Shown here piece after piece: positions 53,139 to 61,603 of a stretch of 64,000 nt of DNA. Every line of letters starts with the position of its first letter. The first letter of the stretch is position 1. The translations under genes were made by a program, and so were the position numbers. The stretch is from Halioxenophilus aromaticivorans (GTDB lineage: Bacteria > Pseudomonadota > Gammaproteobacteria > Pseudomonadales > Cellvibrionaceae). The DNA lies in assembly GCF_042850945.1 (NCBI RefSeq), contig NZ_AP031496.1, positions 1,178,001-1,242,000 of the forward strand. The letters are read 5' to 3'. The notes under the pieces were generated by a model. That model saw only the letters and a list, made by a program, of their open reading frames with translations. It did not search any database and was not told the origin of the DNA.

Positions 53139-54122
53139 CTAAAACAGGGCCAGCGGTGGTTCGGCAATGGCAGCCAATTGCTCGCGTAATTCCAGAATGT
53201 GCTCGGCCCAAAAGCGCTCGGTGTTAAACCAGGGAAAGCTGTGTGGGAAGGCTGGGTCTTGCCAGCGCCGGGCGAGCCAAGCGGCGTAGTGCATAATACG
53301 CCAGGTGCGCAGGGTTTCTATGAGGTTTAATTCGACGAAATTGAAGCTGGAAAACTGCTGATAACCTTCCAGTATTTCGCTCAATTGTGCTGTTTGGCTA
53401 GCGCGATCGCCGTTGAGCAGCATCCACAAATCCTGTACGGCGGGCCCGCTGCGGGCATCGTCTAGGTCGACAAAAAAGGCACTGTCGTCGCGCCACAGTA
53501 TATTGCCGGGGTGGCAGTCACCGTGCAGGCGGATAGCATCGGTGGTTACTGACTGCCAAATGCCTTGGGTGGCTTTGATTAAATCGTCGGAGAGCGTTTG
53601 GTAGGCCACGGTAAGGTGGGGCGGAATAAAATCGTTGGCCAACAAAAACTGCTGTGGGATGCGAGCAAATTCGTCCAAATTGAAGTTAGGCCGGGCCGCG
53701 AAGGGTTTGGCGCGGCCGCAATTGTGCAGGCGGCCTAACAAGCGGCCAATCACCAATAGGTGGTCGAGGTTGTCCAGCTCCGGTGCGTGGCCGCCTTTGC
53801 GCTCATACACGGCGAAGTCAAAGCCCTGGTAATGGTGCAGGGTTTTACCCTCCATCAACATGGGCGGTACCACGGGTACCTCCAGGTCCACCAGCTCATG
53901 GGCAAAATTGTGCTCTTCCACAATCTGTTGGCGGCTCCATCGTTCCGGCCGGTAGAACTTAGCAATCAGCGGCGCTTTACCCTCAATACCGACTTGGTAT
54001 ACACGGTTTTCGTAACTGTTAAGCGCCAGTATTCGGGCATCGCTGAGGAAGCCCAAGGATTCCACCGCATCCAGAACAACATCAGGGGTGAGTGCTTGGT
54101 AGGGATGCGGTTGAGTGCTCAT
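53139..54122 (-). CDS. srkA: Stress response kinase A (RdoA/SrkA)
   Basis: The 327-residue aminoglycoside-phosphotransferase-like Ser/Thr kinase has NSYENRVYQVGIEGK in the ATP-binding N lobe, LIAKFYRPERWS with the catalytic lysine, HGDCHPGNILW with the catalytic Asp and VDLDDARSGP with the metal-binding Asp. E. coli SrkA acts in Cpx-linked stress survival. Length matches. It is separate from modC by about 80 bases. Confidence 0.94.
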   Translation of the reverse strand: MSTQPHPYQALTPDVVLDAVESLGFLSDARILALNSYENRVYQVGIEGKAPLIAKFYRPERWSRQQIVEEHNFAHELVDLEVPVVPPMLMEGKTLHHYQGFDFAVYERKGGHAPELDNLDHLLVIGRLLGRLHNCGRAKPFAARPNFNLDEFARIPQQFLLANDFIPPHLTVAYQTLSDDLIKATQGIWQSVTTDAIRLHGDCHPGNILWRDDSAFFVDLDDARSGPAVQDLWMLLNGDRASQTAQLSEILEGYQQFSSFNFVELNLIETLRTWRIMHYAAWLARRWQDPAFPHSFPWFNTERFWAEHILELREQLAAIAEPPLALF

Positions 54123-54205
54123 GCTGTGTGCCTGCTGCTGGGTAACAATTGCGGCAGTGTACCCGTGCAGCCATTCAAGTTACAGCAAAGAACCCGCAAG
54201 CCAGG

Positions 54206-55294
54206 CTAATTGCGCATTAGTGCCACGCTTTTTACCTGGGCAAAAACACTTTTGCCCACGCCAAGGCCCAGCGATTGGGCGGATAGGCGAGTAATTTGCG
54301 ACAGGAAGTAATCGCCATCCATGGCTAATTTGAGCACCAGCTTGGCCGGGTCCGGGGCGGGCTGGATTTCAGCGATGGTAACCGGTAAAACATTGGTAAT
54401 ACTGGTGTTTTCTGGCTTGGCCAAGGCGATACTCACATCCTTGGCGCTGATGCGCACTCGCACAGAACTACCCACCATGGCCTGCCGGCGAGAAATCGCC
54501 ACGGTGCCGCCGCGCAAACTGACATAGGTAAGGTGAAATCTGTCGTCGTGGCTCACCACCTGGCCATCCACACAGGCACTGGCCTCCTCTAGTTGGGCAA
54601 GGGGTAAATCCGTACGGGTGAGTATTTCGTTCACTGGGCCATGGGCCAACAACCGGCCGTTTTGTAGCAGGGCGATGCTGTCGGCCAGGCGGATCACTTC
54701 GTCTGGGCTGTGGCTAACATAAAAAATGGGGATGTTTAATCCGGCCTGCAATTGCTCAAGGTAGGGCAGAATCTCTGCCTTGCTGTGTAAATCTAAGCTG
54801 GCTAGGGGTTCGTCCATTAACAACAATTTCGGGTTTGTTAGCAGTGCGCGGGCTATGGCCACGCGTTGGCGTTGCCCACCGGAAAGCTGGGCGGAATACT
54901 TGCCCAGCAAATCGGATAGACCAAGCCATTGCACAGTGTCATCAAGGCGAATTGGGTTGGCCGAGTTAAGGCTCGGTTGCCGCTGACGTTTTACCGCATA
55001 GCGCAGGTTTTTTTCCACCGATAAATGGCCGAGTAAGTTCGCCTCTTGAAACACATAGCCAATATTGCGTTGATGGGTTGGTAAATTGACGTTGGCGTCC
55101 TGCCAGGTTTCACCATCGATGATAAACCGGCCTTCGGTGGCGGTTTCTAACCCGGCGATGCATCTTAATAACGTGGTTTTACCGGAGCCCGATTGGCCAA
55201 ATAGGGCGGTTATGCCGGCGGCTTGGGTATCAAAGGCAACATCCAGAGAAAAGCCTGGGCGAGCCACCTTATACGCTAAAGAAATGCTAGCCAC
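54206..55294 (-). CDS. modC: Molybdate ABC transporter ATP-binding protein
   Basis: The 362-residue subunit has Walker A FGQSGSGKTTLLRCIAG, signature SGGQRQRVAIARAL, Walker B LLLMDEPLASLD and an H-loop FYVSHS. The C-terminal region (about 290-360) is a TOBE/mop-like molybdate-binding domain (GSSVRVRISAKDVSIAL), characteristic of ModC. GTG 55294 overlaps modB by eight bases; a TTG five codons upstream is less likely. It powers molybdate import with ModB. Confidence 0.95.
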   Translation of the reverse strand: MASISLAYKVARPGFSLDVAFDTQAAGITALFGQSGSGKTTLLRCIAGLETATEGRFIIDGETWQDANVNLPTHQRNIGYVFQEANLLGHLSVEKNLRYAVKRQRQPSLNSANPIRLDDTVQWLGLSDLLGKYSAQLSGGQRQRVAIARALLTNPKLLLMDEPLASLDLHSKAEILPYLEQLQAGLNIPIFYVSHSPDEVIRLADSIALLQNGRLLAHGPVNEILTRTDLPLAQLEEASACVDGQVVSHDDRFHLTYVSLRGGTVAISRRQAMVGSSVRVRISAKDVSIALAKPENTSITNVLPVTIAEIQPAPDPAKLVLKLAMDGDYFLSQITRLSAQSLGLGVGKSVFAQVKSVALMRN

Positions 55295-55997
55295 CGTGTA
55301 CGCCCCCAATGTTGCCGCCGGGTTTATCGCCGTGGCTGGCGCGATTATTTAAAAAATGCAGGGCGAATAACACCAGTAATGAGAACAGCAACATAACGCC
55401 AGACAGCACATGGGCTTGGTGGTATTCGTTGGCTTCCACATGGTCGTAAATAGCCACGGACAACACTTTAGTTTCGCCTTCAATACTGCCGCCAATCATT
55501 AAAATGACGCCGAACTCGCCAATGGTATGGGCAAAGCTCAACACGCTGGCGGTGAGCAAGCCTGGCTTTGCCAGTGGTAGAGCCACACTGAAAAATCGAT
55601 CCCAGGCGCTGGCGCCCAGGGTGGCGGCGACTTCCAACGGGCGCTGGCCGATGGCTTCAAAAGCATTTTGAATGGGCTGCAACGCAAACGGAAACGAGTA
55701 CACCACCGAGGCCACCACCAAGCCGGGGAAGCTAAACGCTAACGTAGCGATGCCAAACTGATTGAGCAGTGGGCTCAATGGCCCCTGGGCGCCCAACAAT
55801 AACAGTAGGTAAAAGCCAAGCACCGAGGGTGGCAGCACTAGCGGCAGGGTGGCCACGGCGGCGGCAAGGCTTTTAACCGGCCGGCTGCTGGCTCTTAACC
55901 ACCAGGCGATGGGGGTGGCGATTAGCAACAGTATCACGGTGGTAATACTGGCCAATTTCAGCGATAGCCAAAGTGGATTTAAGTCGAGGTCTGTCAA
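55287..55997 (-). CDS. modB: Molybdate ABC transporter permease
   Basis: The 236-residue inner-membrane permease has about five helices and the EAA loop EVAATLGASAWDRFFSVALPLAKPG that docks to ModC. TLPLVLPPSVLGFYLL and HTIGEFGVILMIGG are typical of ModB. It is first in the modBC operon. The periplasmic molybdate-binding gene modA that usually precedes modB is missing; the next gene upstream is on the opposite strand. Confidence 0.95.
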   Translation of the reverse strand: MTDLDLNPLWLSLKLASITTVILLLIATPIAWWLRASSRPVKSLAAAVATLPLVLPPSVLGFYLLLLLGAQGPLSPLLNQFGIATLAFSFPGLVVASVVYSFPFALQPIQNAFEAIGQRPLEVAATLGASAWDRFFSVALPLAKPGLLTASVLSFAHTIGEFGVILMIGGSIEGETKVLSVAIYDHVEANEYHQAHVLSGVMLLFSLLVLFALHFLNNRASHGDKPGGNIGGVHGG

Positions 55998-56148
55998 TCA
56001 AAGAGCTTCCTGTGCCAGAAGATAACGTGCACTATGGCGTCAATAGTGGGTTTACGCTACCAGATTGGGGGCGTTTACCAAAGCGCGTGGTATAGCCAAT
56101 GGCGAGTTAATTGATTTGGGTAAATCAGATCTTTGAGAAAGGTGTTCA

Positions 56149-56532
56149 ATGGAAGCGGTAGACAACCAACAAAGCACAGAAAAAGCGAAGCAGGTGGAGC
56201 AGCTGGATAAACTGGCGTGGTTGCTGGACGAATCCGTGCGCTTGCCCGGTGGGTTTCGAGTGGGGGTGGAATCCATCATCGGCTTAATACCCGGGGCGGG
56301 CGACGCACTCGGCTTTTTACTGAGCATGGCTCTGGTGGTGAAAGCGCGTCGAGCGGGTGCTTCCCGAGGGCTGCAAGCGCGCATGGTGGCCAACAGTGCG
56401 TTTGAGTCCGCCGTTGGGGTGGTGCCCATTGTGGGTGATTTGTTCGATTTTTGGTTTAAAGCCAATAAACGCAACATAAAACTGTTGCGTAACCATCTTG
56501 CCAAACAAGACCAAAGCCATGACCAAATCTAA
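56149..56532 (+). CDS. DUF4112 protein
   Basis: The 127-residue protein carries the DUF4112 signature: LDESVRLPGGFRVGVESIIGLIPGAGDALGFLLSMAL and a second GVVPIVGDLFDFWFKANKRN. The two glycine-rich hydrophobic segments suggest membrane association. The function is not known. It is divergent from modB and has a GAAAGG near its ATG. Confidence 0.88.
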   Translation: MEAVDNQQSTEKAKQVEQLDKLAWLLDESVRLPGGFRVGVESIIGLIPGAGDALGFLLSMALVVKARRAGASRGLQARMVANSAFESAVGVVPIVGDLFDFWFKANKRNIKLLRNHLAKQDQSHDQI

Positions 56533-57087
56533 GCCGCCTTCCTAGCCACAATCTTTTCTGTAAGTAGCAGTTTCGATGGCTCGCAGGGCCGTGTGCAAAG
56601 CAATCCAGAGGCCGCGCTTTAACTCCTTCATTTATTGCTGGCATCGCTAGCCCGGTCACGTCGCGGCGGAACAACCGTCATCGATGAATTCTGATCTGCG
56701 AATAAGGGATAAATCCGTCCCGCCATTCAAACCGCTGAAGCAAATGAAGCGTTTTTATTAATAAAGAACGGTTTTTTATATGAAAAGTTGGTCAAAAGCG
56801 TCATTGATATTTCAACTTCGCATGGTAACATCGCCGCGCAATGATATTGGCGTCATGTTATCTCTGGCAGAGTACTCTGCTGCGTAAAAATGCGTTTTTA
56901 TACGTCAAAATTTTCAGCAAAAGCCTTAATTTGGCTCGTGCTCCTCGGAGTTAGACTAAACTCCTTTATTTTGTTCACCGCTGTAAGTAAATGCTTGTTG
57001 GTTTCTCATCTCTATTAAGCCAGCGGGCATAACGCAATGATTTTACGTTTGACGCTAGTTTAAATAACTCCAGTAAGGATTTAGTAC
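56533..57087. other. Intergenic region upstream of the porin gene
   Basis: About 555 bp with no credible gene. It contains a perfect 14-bp palindrome at 56867-56880. Two CGTCAT-containing stretches near 56800 and 56852 were considered as Pho-box fragments but do not form a full box. The AT-rich part from 56740 onward probably includes the porin promoter. Confidence 0.6.
56867..56880. promoter_or_regulatory. Perfect 14-bp palindrome upstream of the porin gene
   Basis: GCAGAGT/ACTCTGC is exactly self-complementary and lies about 210 bases before the porin start. It may be an operator; the regulator is unknown. Confidence 0.4.
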
Positions 57088-58254
57088 ATGTTTGCATTGA
57101 GTAAATCGCACCATTTATTGGCGCTAGCGGTTTTGTTTTCTGCCGCCAGCGTAAACGCCGCCGACATTCGACTAAACGGTTTTGCCTCTGTGGTTGGTGG
57201 TATGACCTTAAGCGAGGGTGAACTATCTAACGGCGACAAGGCTACCTTCGTAGCGGATGAACCCAGCGGTGGCGTGTACAACGACGAAATAAGCTTCCGC
57301 CCAGACTCCATATTTGGTTTACAAATCAGTGCCGACCTGGGCGATGGTCTAAGTGTTACTGGGCAAATCACCGGCAGTGGTGGAGAAGATTTTGACGCCA
57401 ATGTGGCCTGGGCCTACGTCACCTATGAATTTAACCCCAACTGGTCCATCAGTTTAGGTCGTCAGCGTACCCAGTTGTTCTACTATTCCGACTTTCTCGA
57501 TGTAGGCTATGCCTATCACTGGATTCGCCCTCCCACCGAAACTAACGTGCCCATCGACACCAACGAAGGTGTCACGCTGAACTACTATGGCAGCCTAGGT
57601 AATTGGGATAACCAAATCACCGTTTATGGCGGCACGGCGGAAGCCATGAGCCCTAGTGTTGGCCCTATCGGTATTAAAAATTCGGTGGGTTTTGTTGCTA
57701 AAACCAGTTCTGAATGGTTGCAACTGCGAGCCAGCTACAACGCCGGTGAATTCTACGCGGACGCCTTGGTGTTGCCATTTTTGGGCGTAGATCAAGGCGA
57801 AGAGAACCCGGTCGATCAAAGCTTTTACAGTTTGGCCGCGCACTTCACCTTTGGTAACACGGCGTTAATTACCGAAGCCATGCATTACGAATTTGACGAC
57901 GCTCTGTTTGGTATTGGTTGGACCGAATTCTCCGGTGCCTATGCCTCGTTAACCCATCGTATTGGCGATTTCACGCCTCACATTACCTTCTCTATGCAAG
58001 AACAGGAGTTAGAAGGCGCGTTTTACTTACCCGATTACAGCAATCCAGACTTCACCCAAGCCATTCCTATTGGCAACGCCACCGAAAAGTCTGAGTCCAT
58101 CACCCTAGGCCTGCGTTGGGATTTCCACCGTGCAGCCGCGTTTAAAGTGGAATATCAAATGCGCTCGGATGAGTCCGATGCATCTGTGATAGCGGCCAAA
58201 GGAGAGGCCGGAGAGGTAGATGTTATATCCGCAGGCATCGACGTTACCTTTTAA
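57088..58254 (+). CDS. Outer-membrane porin
   Basis: The 388-residue protein has a signal peptide (MFALSKSHHLLALAVLFSAASVNA-AD), then a beta-barrel with alternating aromatic strands (IRLNGFASVVGGMTL, ISLGRQRTQLFYYSDFLDVG). It ends GIDVTF with a terminal Phe for Bam recognition. It resembles general or phosphate-selective porins. A short phosphate-binding-like protein is encoded 16 bases downstream, so the pair may form an uptake system. AGTAAGGA precedes the ATG. Confidence 0.88.
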   Translation: MFALSKSHHLLALAVLFSAASVNAADIRLNGFASVVGGMTLSEGELSNGDKATFVADEPSGGVYNDEISFRPDSIFGLQISADLGDGLSVTGQITGSGGEDFDANVAWAYVTYEFNPNWSISLGRQRTQLFYYSDFLDVGYAYHWIRPPTETNVPIDTNEGVTLNYYGSLGNWDNQITVYGGTAEAMSPSVGPIGIKNSVGFVAKTSSEWLQLRASYNAGEFYADALVLPFLGVDQGEENPVDQSFYSLAAHFTFGNTALITEAMHYEFDDALFGIGWTEFSGAYASLTHRIGDFTPHITFSMQEQELEGAFYLPDYSNPDFTQAIPIGNATEKSESITLGLRWDFHRAAAFKVEYQMRSDESDASVIAAKGEAGEVDVISAGIDVTF

Positions 58255-58270
58255 TCAAGGAGGAATCGCA

Positions 58271-58705
58271 ATGAAATTATTAACACTACGCCAAGCTTTG
58301 GCTGCCTCGCTCACGGTTTTGCTCTGCGCTGGGCCGGTTGCGTCTTTTGCCGAGGTGGCCGTTATTGTTCACCCGAGCAATAGCAATGAGCTCAATAAAA
58401 ACTACATCTCTCGGATCTTCCTCGGCAAGAAAAAGGTTTTCCCTGACGGAAGTGAATTAATTGCCATCAGCCAAGATGAAAGCTCACCGGTGCGTGATGA
58501 GTTCGTTGAAAAGGTCGTGGGTAAAAGTCTGTCTCAATACAGAGCCTACTGGGCACAGTTGGTGTTTACCGGCCGAGGCAAACCACCCAAAGAAGTCGGC
58601 AGAGATAGCCAAGTTAAAGAGCTAGTAGCCCAAAACCCGGCGTTAATTGGCTTTATTGATGCCGCTGCAGTAGACGACAGCGTAAAGGTCGTCGGCAAAT
58701 TCTAA
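58271..58705 (+). CDS. Short phosphate-binding-like periplasmic protein
   Basis: The 144-residue product has a signal peptide (MKLLTLRQALAASLTVLLCAGPVASFA-EVAV) and one PBP-like lobe: VIVHPSNSNELNKNYISRIFLGKK, SPVRDEFVEKVVGKSLSQYRAYWAQLVFTGRG and VAQNPALIGFIDAAAVDDSV. This resembles the phosphate ABC transporter substrate-binding family (PstS-like) but is about half the usual length, so it is a compact variant. AAGGAGG precedes the ATG. No ABC permease is nearby, so its partner is unclear. Confidence 0.88.
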   Translation: MKLLTLRQALAASLTVLLCAGPVASFAEVAVIVHPSNSNELNKNYISRIFLGKKKVFPDGSELIAISQDESSPVRDEFVEKVVGKSLSQYRAYWAQLVFTGRGKPPKEVGRDSQVKELVAQNPALIGFIDAAAVDDSVKVVGKF

Positions 58706-58716
58706 ACGCCTCCCCA

Positions 58717-58746
58717 CCAGGGCAAGCCATTGCCCTGGGTATTTTT
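58717..58746 (+). terminator. Intrinsic terminator after the porin/binding-protein operon
   Basis: CCAGGGCAA (58717-58725) pairs perfectly with TTGCCCTGG (58730-58738), followed by GTATTTTT. It starts 11 bases after the stop of the binding-protein gene. Confidence 0.9.
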
Positions 58747-58762
58747 GCATTACACTAGGAGA

Positions 58763-58860
58763 ATCAATGGGGCCGATCAATCGAGGTAAAGCCGTTTGAT
58801 TCATCCTTCCTCCTATACCCCGCACGTTTAAAACCAATGGGGTCAGATCCGTTCGATCTC
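58763..58860. repeat. Degenerate copies of the dispersed palindromic repeat
   Basis: ATCAATGGGGCCGATCAATC near 58763 and ACCAATGGGGTCAGATC near 58834 share the repeat core and are each followed by a similar C/T-rich stretch ending CCTTCC. They look like two diverged half-elements in the spacer before the DUF3465 gene. Confidence 0.6.
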
Positions 58861-58983
58861 TCCTTCCTTCATTACCCCCACTCTTAATGCACTCCAGTGC
58901 CCACCTGCTAGCCGTTTGTGCATTCCTGCCTGATAACCAGTATCATGCCAACCGCTTTGCGTGTGCAGATTAGAGGGTGAACC

Positions 58984-59475
58984 ATGAGAAAAAATTTAGT
59001 AGTGCTTGTGCTGCTAGTGCTTGCAGGCCTGGGCTACATTGAGAAAGACACCGTAATAGCTCTGACCGGTGGCAGTGCCGGCAGTAGTCAGTCTCAGCAA
59101 ACAGGTAATGCTGGCAACAGCAGTAGCGACACCAGCGACAGGGGAACGGCAATTATCGCCAAAGCCTTTGCCCAACGTCGGAGCGATGTACAGGTAGAAG
59201 GGCAGGGCAGGGTTATCAAAGTTCTGCCAGACGATACCAAAGGCAGCCAGCATCAGCGTTTCATTTTGAAGCTCGATAACGGCCAAACACTGCTAGTAGC
59301 CCACAATATTGACCTGGCCCCGCGGGTTGCTAACTTAGATGAGGGTGATACCATACGTTTTTTCGGTGAATACGAATGGACCGAACAAGGCGGAGTGATG
59401 CACTGGACCCACCACGACCCGCGGGGTAACCACGTAGGCGGTTGGTTAAAACACAACGGCAACACCTACGAGTAA
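58984..59475 (+). CDS. DUF3465 protein
   Basis: The 163-residue protein has an N-terminal hydrophobic segment (VVLVLLVLAGLGYI), a serine/glycine-rich linker and a C-terminal DUF3465 domain (VEGQGRVIKVLPDDTKGSQHQRFILKL, LLVAHNIDLAPRV, GEYEWTEQGGVMHWTHHDPRGNHVGGWLK). The ending HHDP-x-GNH--GW is characteristic. Function unknown; probably a membrane-anchored or periplasmic OB-fold protein. GAGGGTG precedes the ATG. The last codons are partly duplicated at 61.53 kb. Confidence 0.88.
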   Translation: MRKNLVVLVLLVLAGLGYIEKDTVIALTGGSAGSSQSQQTGNAGNSSSDTSDRGTAIIAKAFAQRRSDVQVEGQGRVIKVLPDDTKGSQHQRFILKLDNGQTLLVAHNIDLAPRVANLDEGDTIRFFGEYEWTEQGGVMHWTHHDPRGNHVGGWLKHNGNTYE

Positions 59476-59503
59476 ATCAATGGCTCTGACCCCATTGGTT
59501 TTT
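59474..59503. repeat. Dispersed palindromic repeat between converging genes
   Basis: AAATCAATGG (from 59474) faces CCCATTGGTTTT around CTCTGA, forming a near-palindrome that overlaps the stops of the DUF3465 gene and the converging S9 peptidase gene. It may serve as a bidirectional terminator. Confidence 0.8.
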
Positions 59504-61485
59504 AGGGTGCTGGGTTGTGCTCATCTAGGAATGAGCCCAGGACGGATAATAATTGATGGCGCATTCCGCTAGTTGATAGCCAGTGGTCTTCGCCTTTGAG
59601 ACCTATTAGGGTCGAAACGACGCCTGCCTTTTTGAGGGCTTTGTGCATTTTTGTGCTTTGTCTTGGAGATACAATGCTGTCGTCTTTGCTGTAGATGAGT
59701 AAGGTTGCTGCATTAAATCTATCGGCGAAAAAGTAGGCGGAGACTTCATCCAATCGTTTGAAGGCGTTCTTGTCATCACCAAAAACGCCCTCCCATTGCC
59801 TGCGGACTAGCTCTGGCTCGGCGTTGTTTCGAATGCTGCGGTTTATGTGTTGGCGGACATCAGATATGCCGTTTATTGCTATCACGCAACGGTATAGTTC
59901 AGGTGTAAGGGCCGCGCCTGCTAGGGCGGCGTACCCTCCGTAGGAGGCCCCAACAATGCACGTTCGTTTGGGGGCGGCGATGCCCTTGCTGGTTAGATAA
60001 TTAACTCCATCGCTGATGTCATTTTGCATTTCTCGGCCCCAGGCACCGATACCGGCGCGATGAAAGTCGCCGCCAAACCCGGTGGAGCCACGAAAGTTAG
60101 GTTGCAAAACGAGATAACCTTTATTCGCCAAAAATTGAGCGAGCCAATCAAAGCCGATGGCGTCATAGGCGTCTGGGCCGCCGTGTGGCAGTACGATAAG
60201 AGGTAGGTTTTTACGTTGCTCCGCTGTCTTTTTGTCACTTGGCCAAGTCAGTACGGCGGGAATCTTCAACCCGTCCCTGGCAGGGTAGCGGAACGCAATA
60301 ACCTCTCCTAAGTCCTCGCTGGCCAGGCTGCTGTAGCCCTTGGTGAGCCAGCGCAATTTGCGGTTTTGGGTATCAAAAAGGTAGTACGCCTCCGGCTCTG
60401 AATTACCGCTGACTTTAATAATAAATTGCGTTTTATTCGCCGAGATACTCAAAAGCGCCAGTGAGCTGGAAGGAAAGATATCTTGAATCTCTTCAACCGA
60501 TGACTGCAGATGTTTTTCTGTAAACTGATAGCTGGGCTGGAATCCAGCGAATTTTACAGCGATGAGTTTGCGATTGACGTCCGTGATCAATATCTTCTTG
60601 TTGGTTAGCGATGGGCCATTGATGCTGTTTGCCGCTACTTAACTCTATAGCCAGTACCTGGGTTAGGTTCTGGCTGGTATCCGCAAGTAATAGCGTCTTT
60701 TCGTCTTGGCTTAGGGCTTCGCTGGATATCTCAGGCAGATGCGTTTTTTGAGTGAAGATTTTTTCCGCTTTGCCATCGCTGTAGCTGTAGAGTGCGTATT
60801 CATTTTTCTCGTGATCAAAATCTTCACGGGCCAGCACGTCTCCCTGAGCGCTAACAAACCAATCGGTGGTTCGCCAACTGCCGGGGGCAGTCAAAACACC
60901 TCGGCCAGTCTCTAAGCTAACTTTATACAGGTTGTACCTGGGCGTACTTTTGTTGTCCCAGGCTGGCATAAACACGGAGGCATCGTCTTCGTTAACGCCA
61001 ATAATTCTGCCAAGGCCCGTCTGCGATAAATACAAATCTTGAGTGCCGAGTAGTAACCGCTTCACTTCTCCGGTGGCAAGGTTAAAACTGAATGCGCCGC
61101 TATATTCTAATGGGTTTAGACGACTGTAAAACCGCTGGGTGGAAGAAGCAGGCAGAACGACATATTCGTTAGTCGCAAAATTGATAGAGCGGTTTTTGAT
61201 TTTATCTCCGGTCCTCTTAACGGTGGTGGCATCTTTTTGTGTGTCATAGACCACAATGAGGTTTTCATCGTTTTCTTGTTGCAACCAAGCGTAGTACCGG
61301 CCATTGGGTGAGATCGACATGCTGCGTACCGACGGAATCTTGCTAAATGCTGAGATATCCGCTGCCGCCAATGCCTTGCTATTGCCAGCAAGACCTAACA
61401 ATACCGTTAACGATAAGGCCAGAGCGCGCCAAATTTTAGCCTTAGGCCATGCGGCGATCGTGGAAAATGCATTGCAGACATTCAT
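59502..61485 (-). pseudogene. S9 (prolyl oligopeptidase-type) peptidase with a frameshift
   Basis: The N-terminal part (60493-61485, frame 1) encodes a signal peptide and beta-propeller-like half starting MNVCNAFSTI. The C-terminal part continues in another frame to 59502. Alignment with the intact paralogue downstream places the frameshift near 60,615-60,640, where the first frame leaves family similarity after SSGKQHQ and the second picks up at KKILITDVNRKLIAVKF. The catalytic domain is otherwise complete: GASYGGY (Ser), SKDDS (Asp) and GEDHW (His). A sequencing error is possible, but as read the gene is broken. It is the less intact of two paralogues and ends NPAP just like the other. Confidence 0.85.
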
Positions 61486-61529
61486 AAATTAAAGGAAGTT
61501 TATTGTGTTGTATCAATTTCTAGGCCGTC

Positions 61530-61601
61530 GGCTAAAGCACAATGGCAACACCTACGAGTAAATCAATGGCTCTGACCCCATTGATTTCTGACCCCATTGA
61601 T
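61530..61601. repeat. Copy of the DUF3465 gene end plus tandem dispersed repeat
   Basis: Positions 61530-61561 repeat the end of the DUF3465 gene (encoding LKHNGNTYE and stop) with only three base changes. Then ATCAATGGCTCTGACCCCATTG continues and CTGACCCCATTGATTT occurs twice in tandem. The block abuts the end of the intact S9 peptidase gene, mirroring the junction at 59.47 kb. Confidence 0.88.
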
Positions 61602-61603
61602 TT

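Noticed and set aside
56790..56880. Pho box upstream of the porin gene
   Set aside because: Only isolated CGTCAT pieces are present, without the paired 11-bp direct repeats of a real Pho box.
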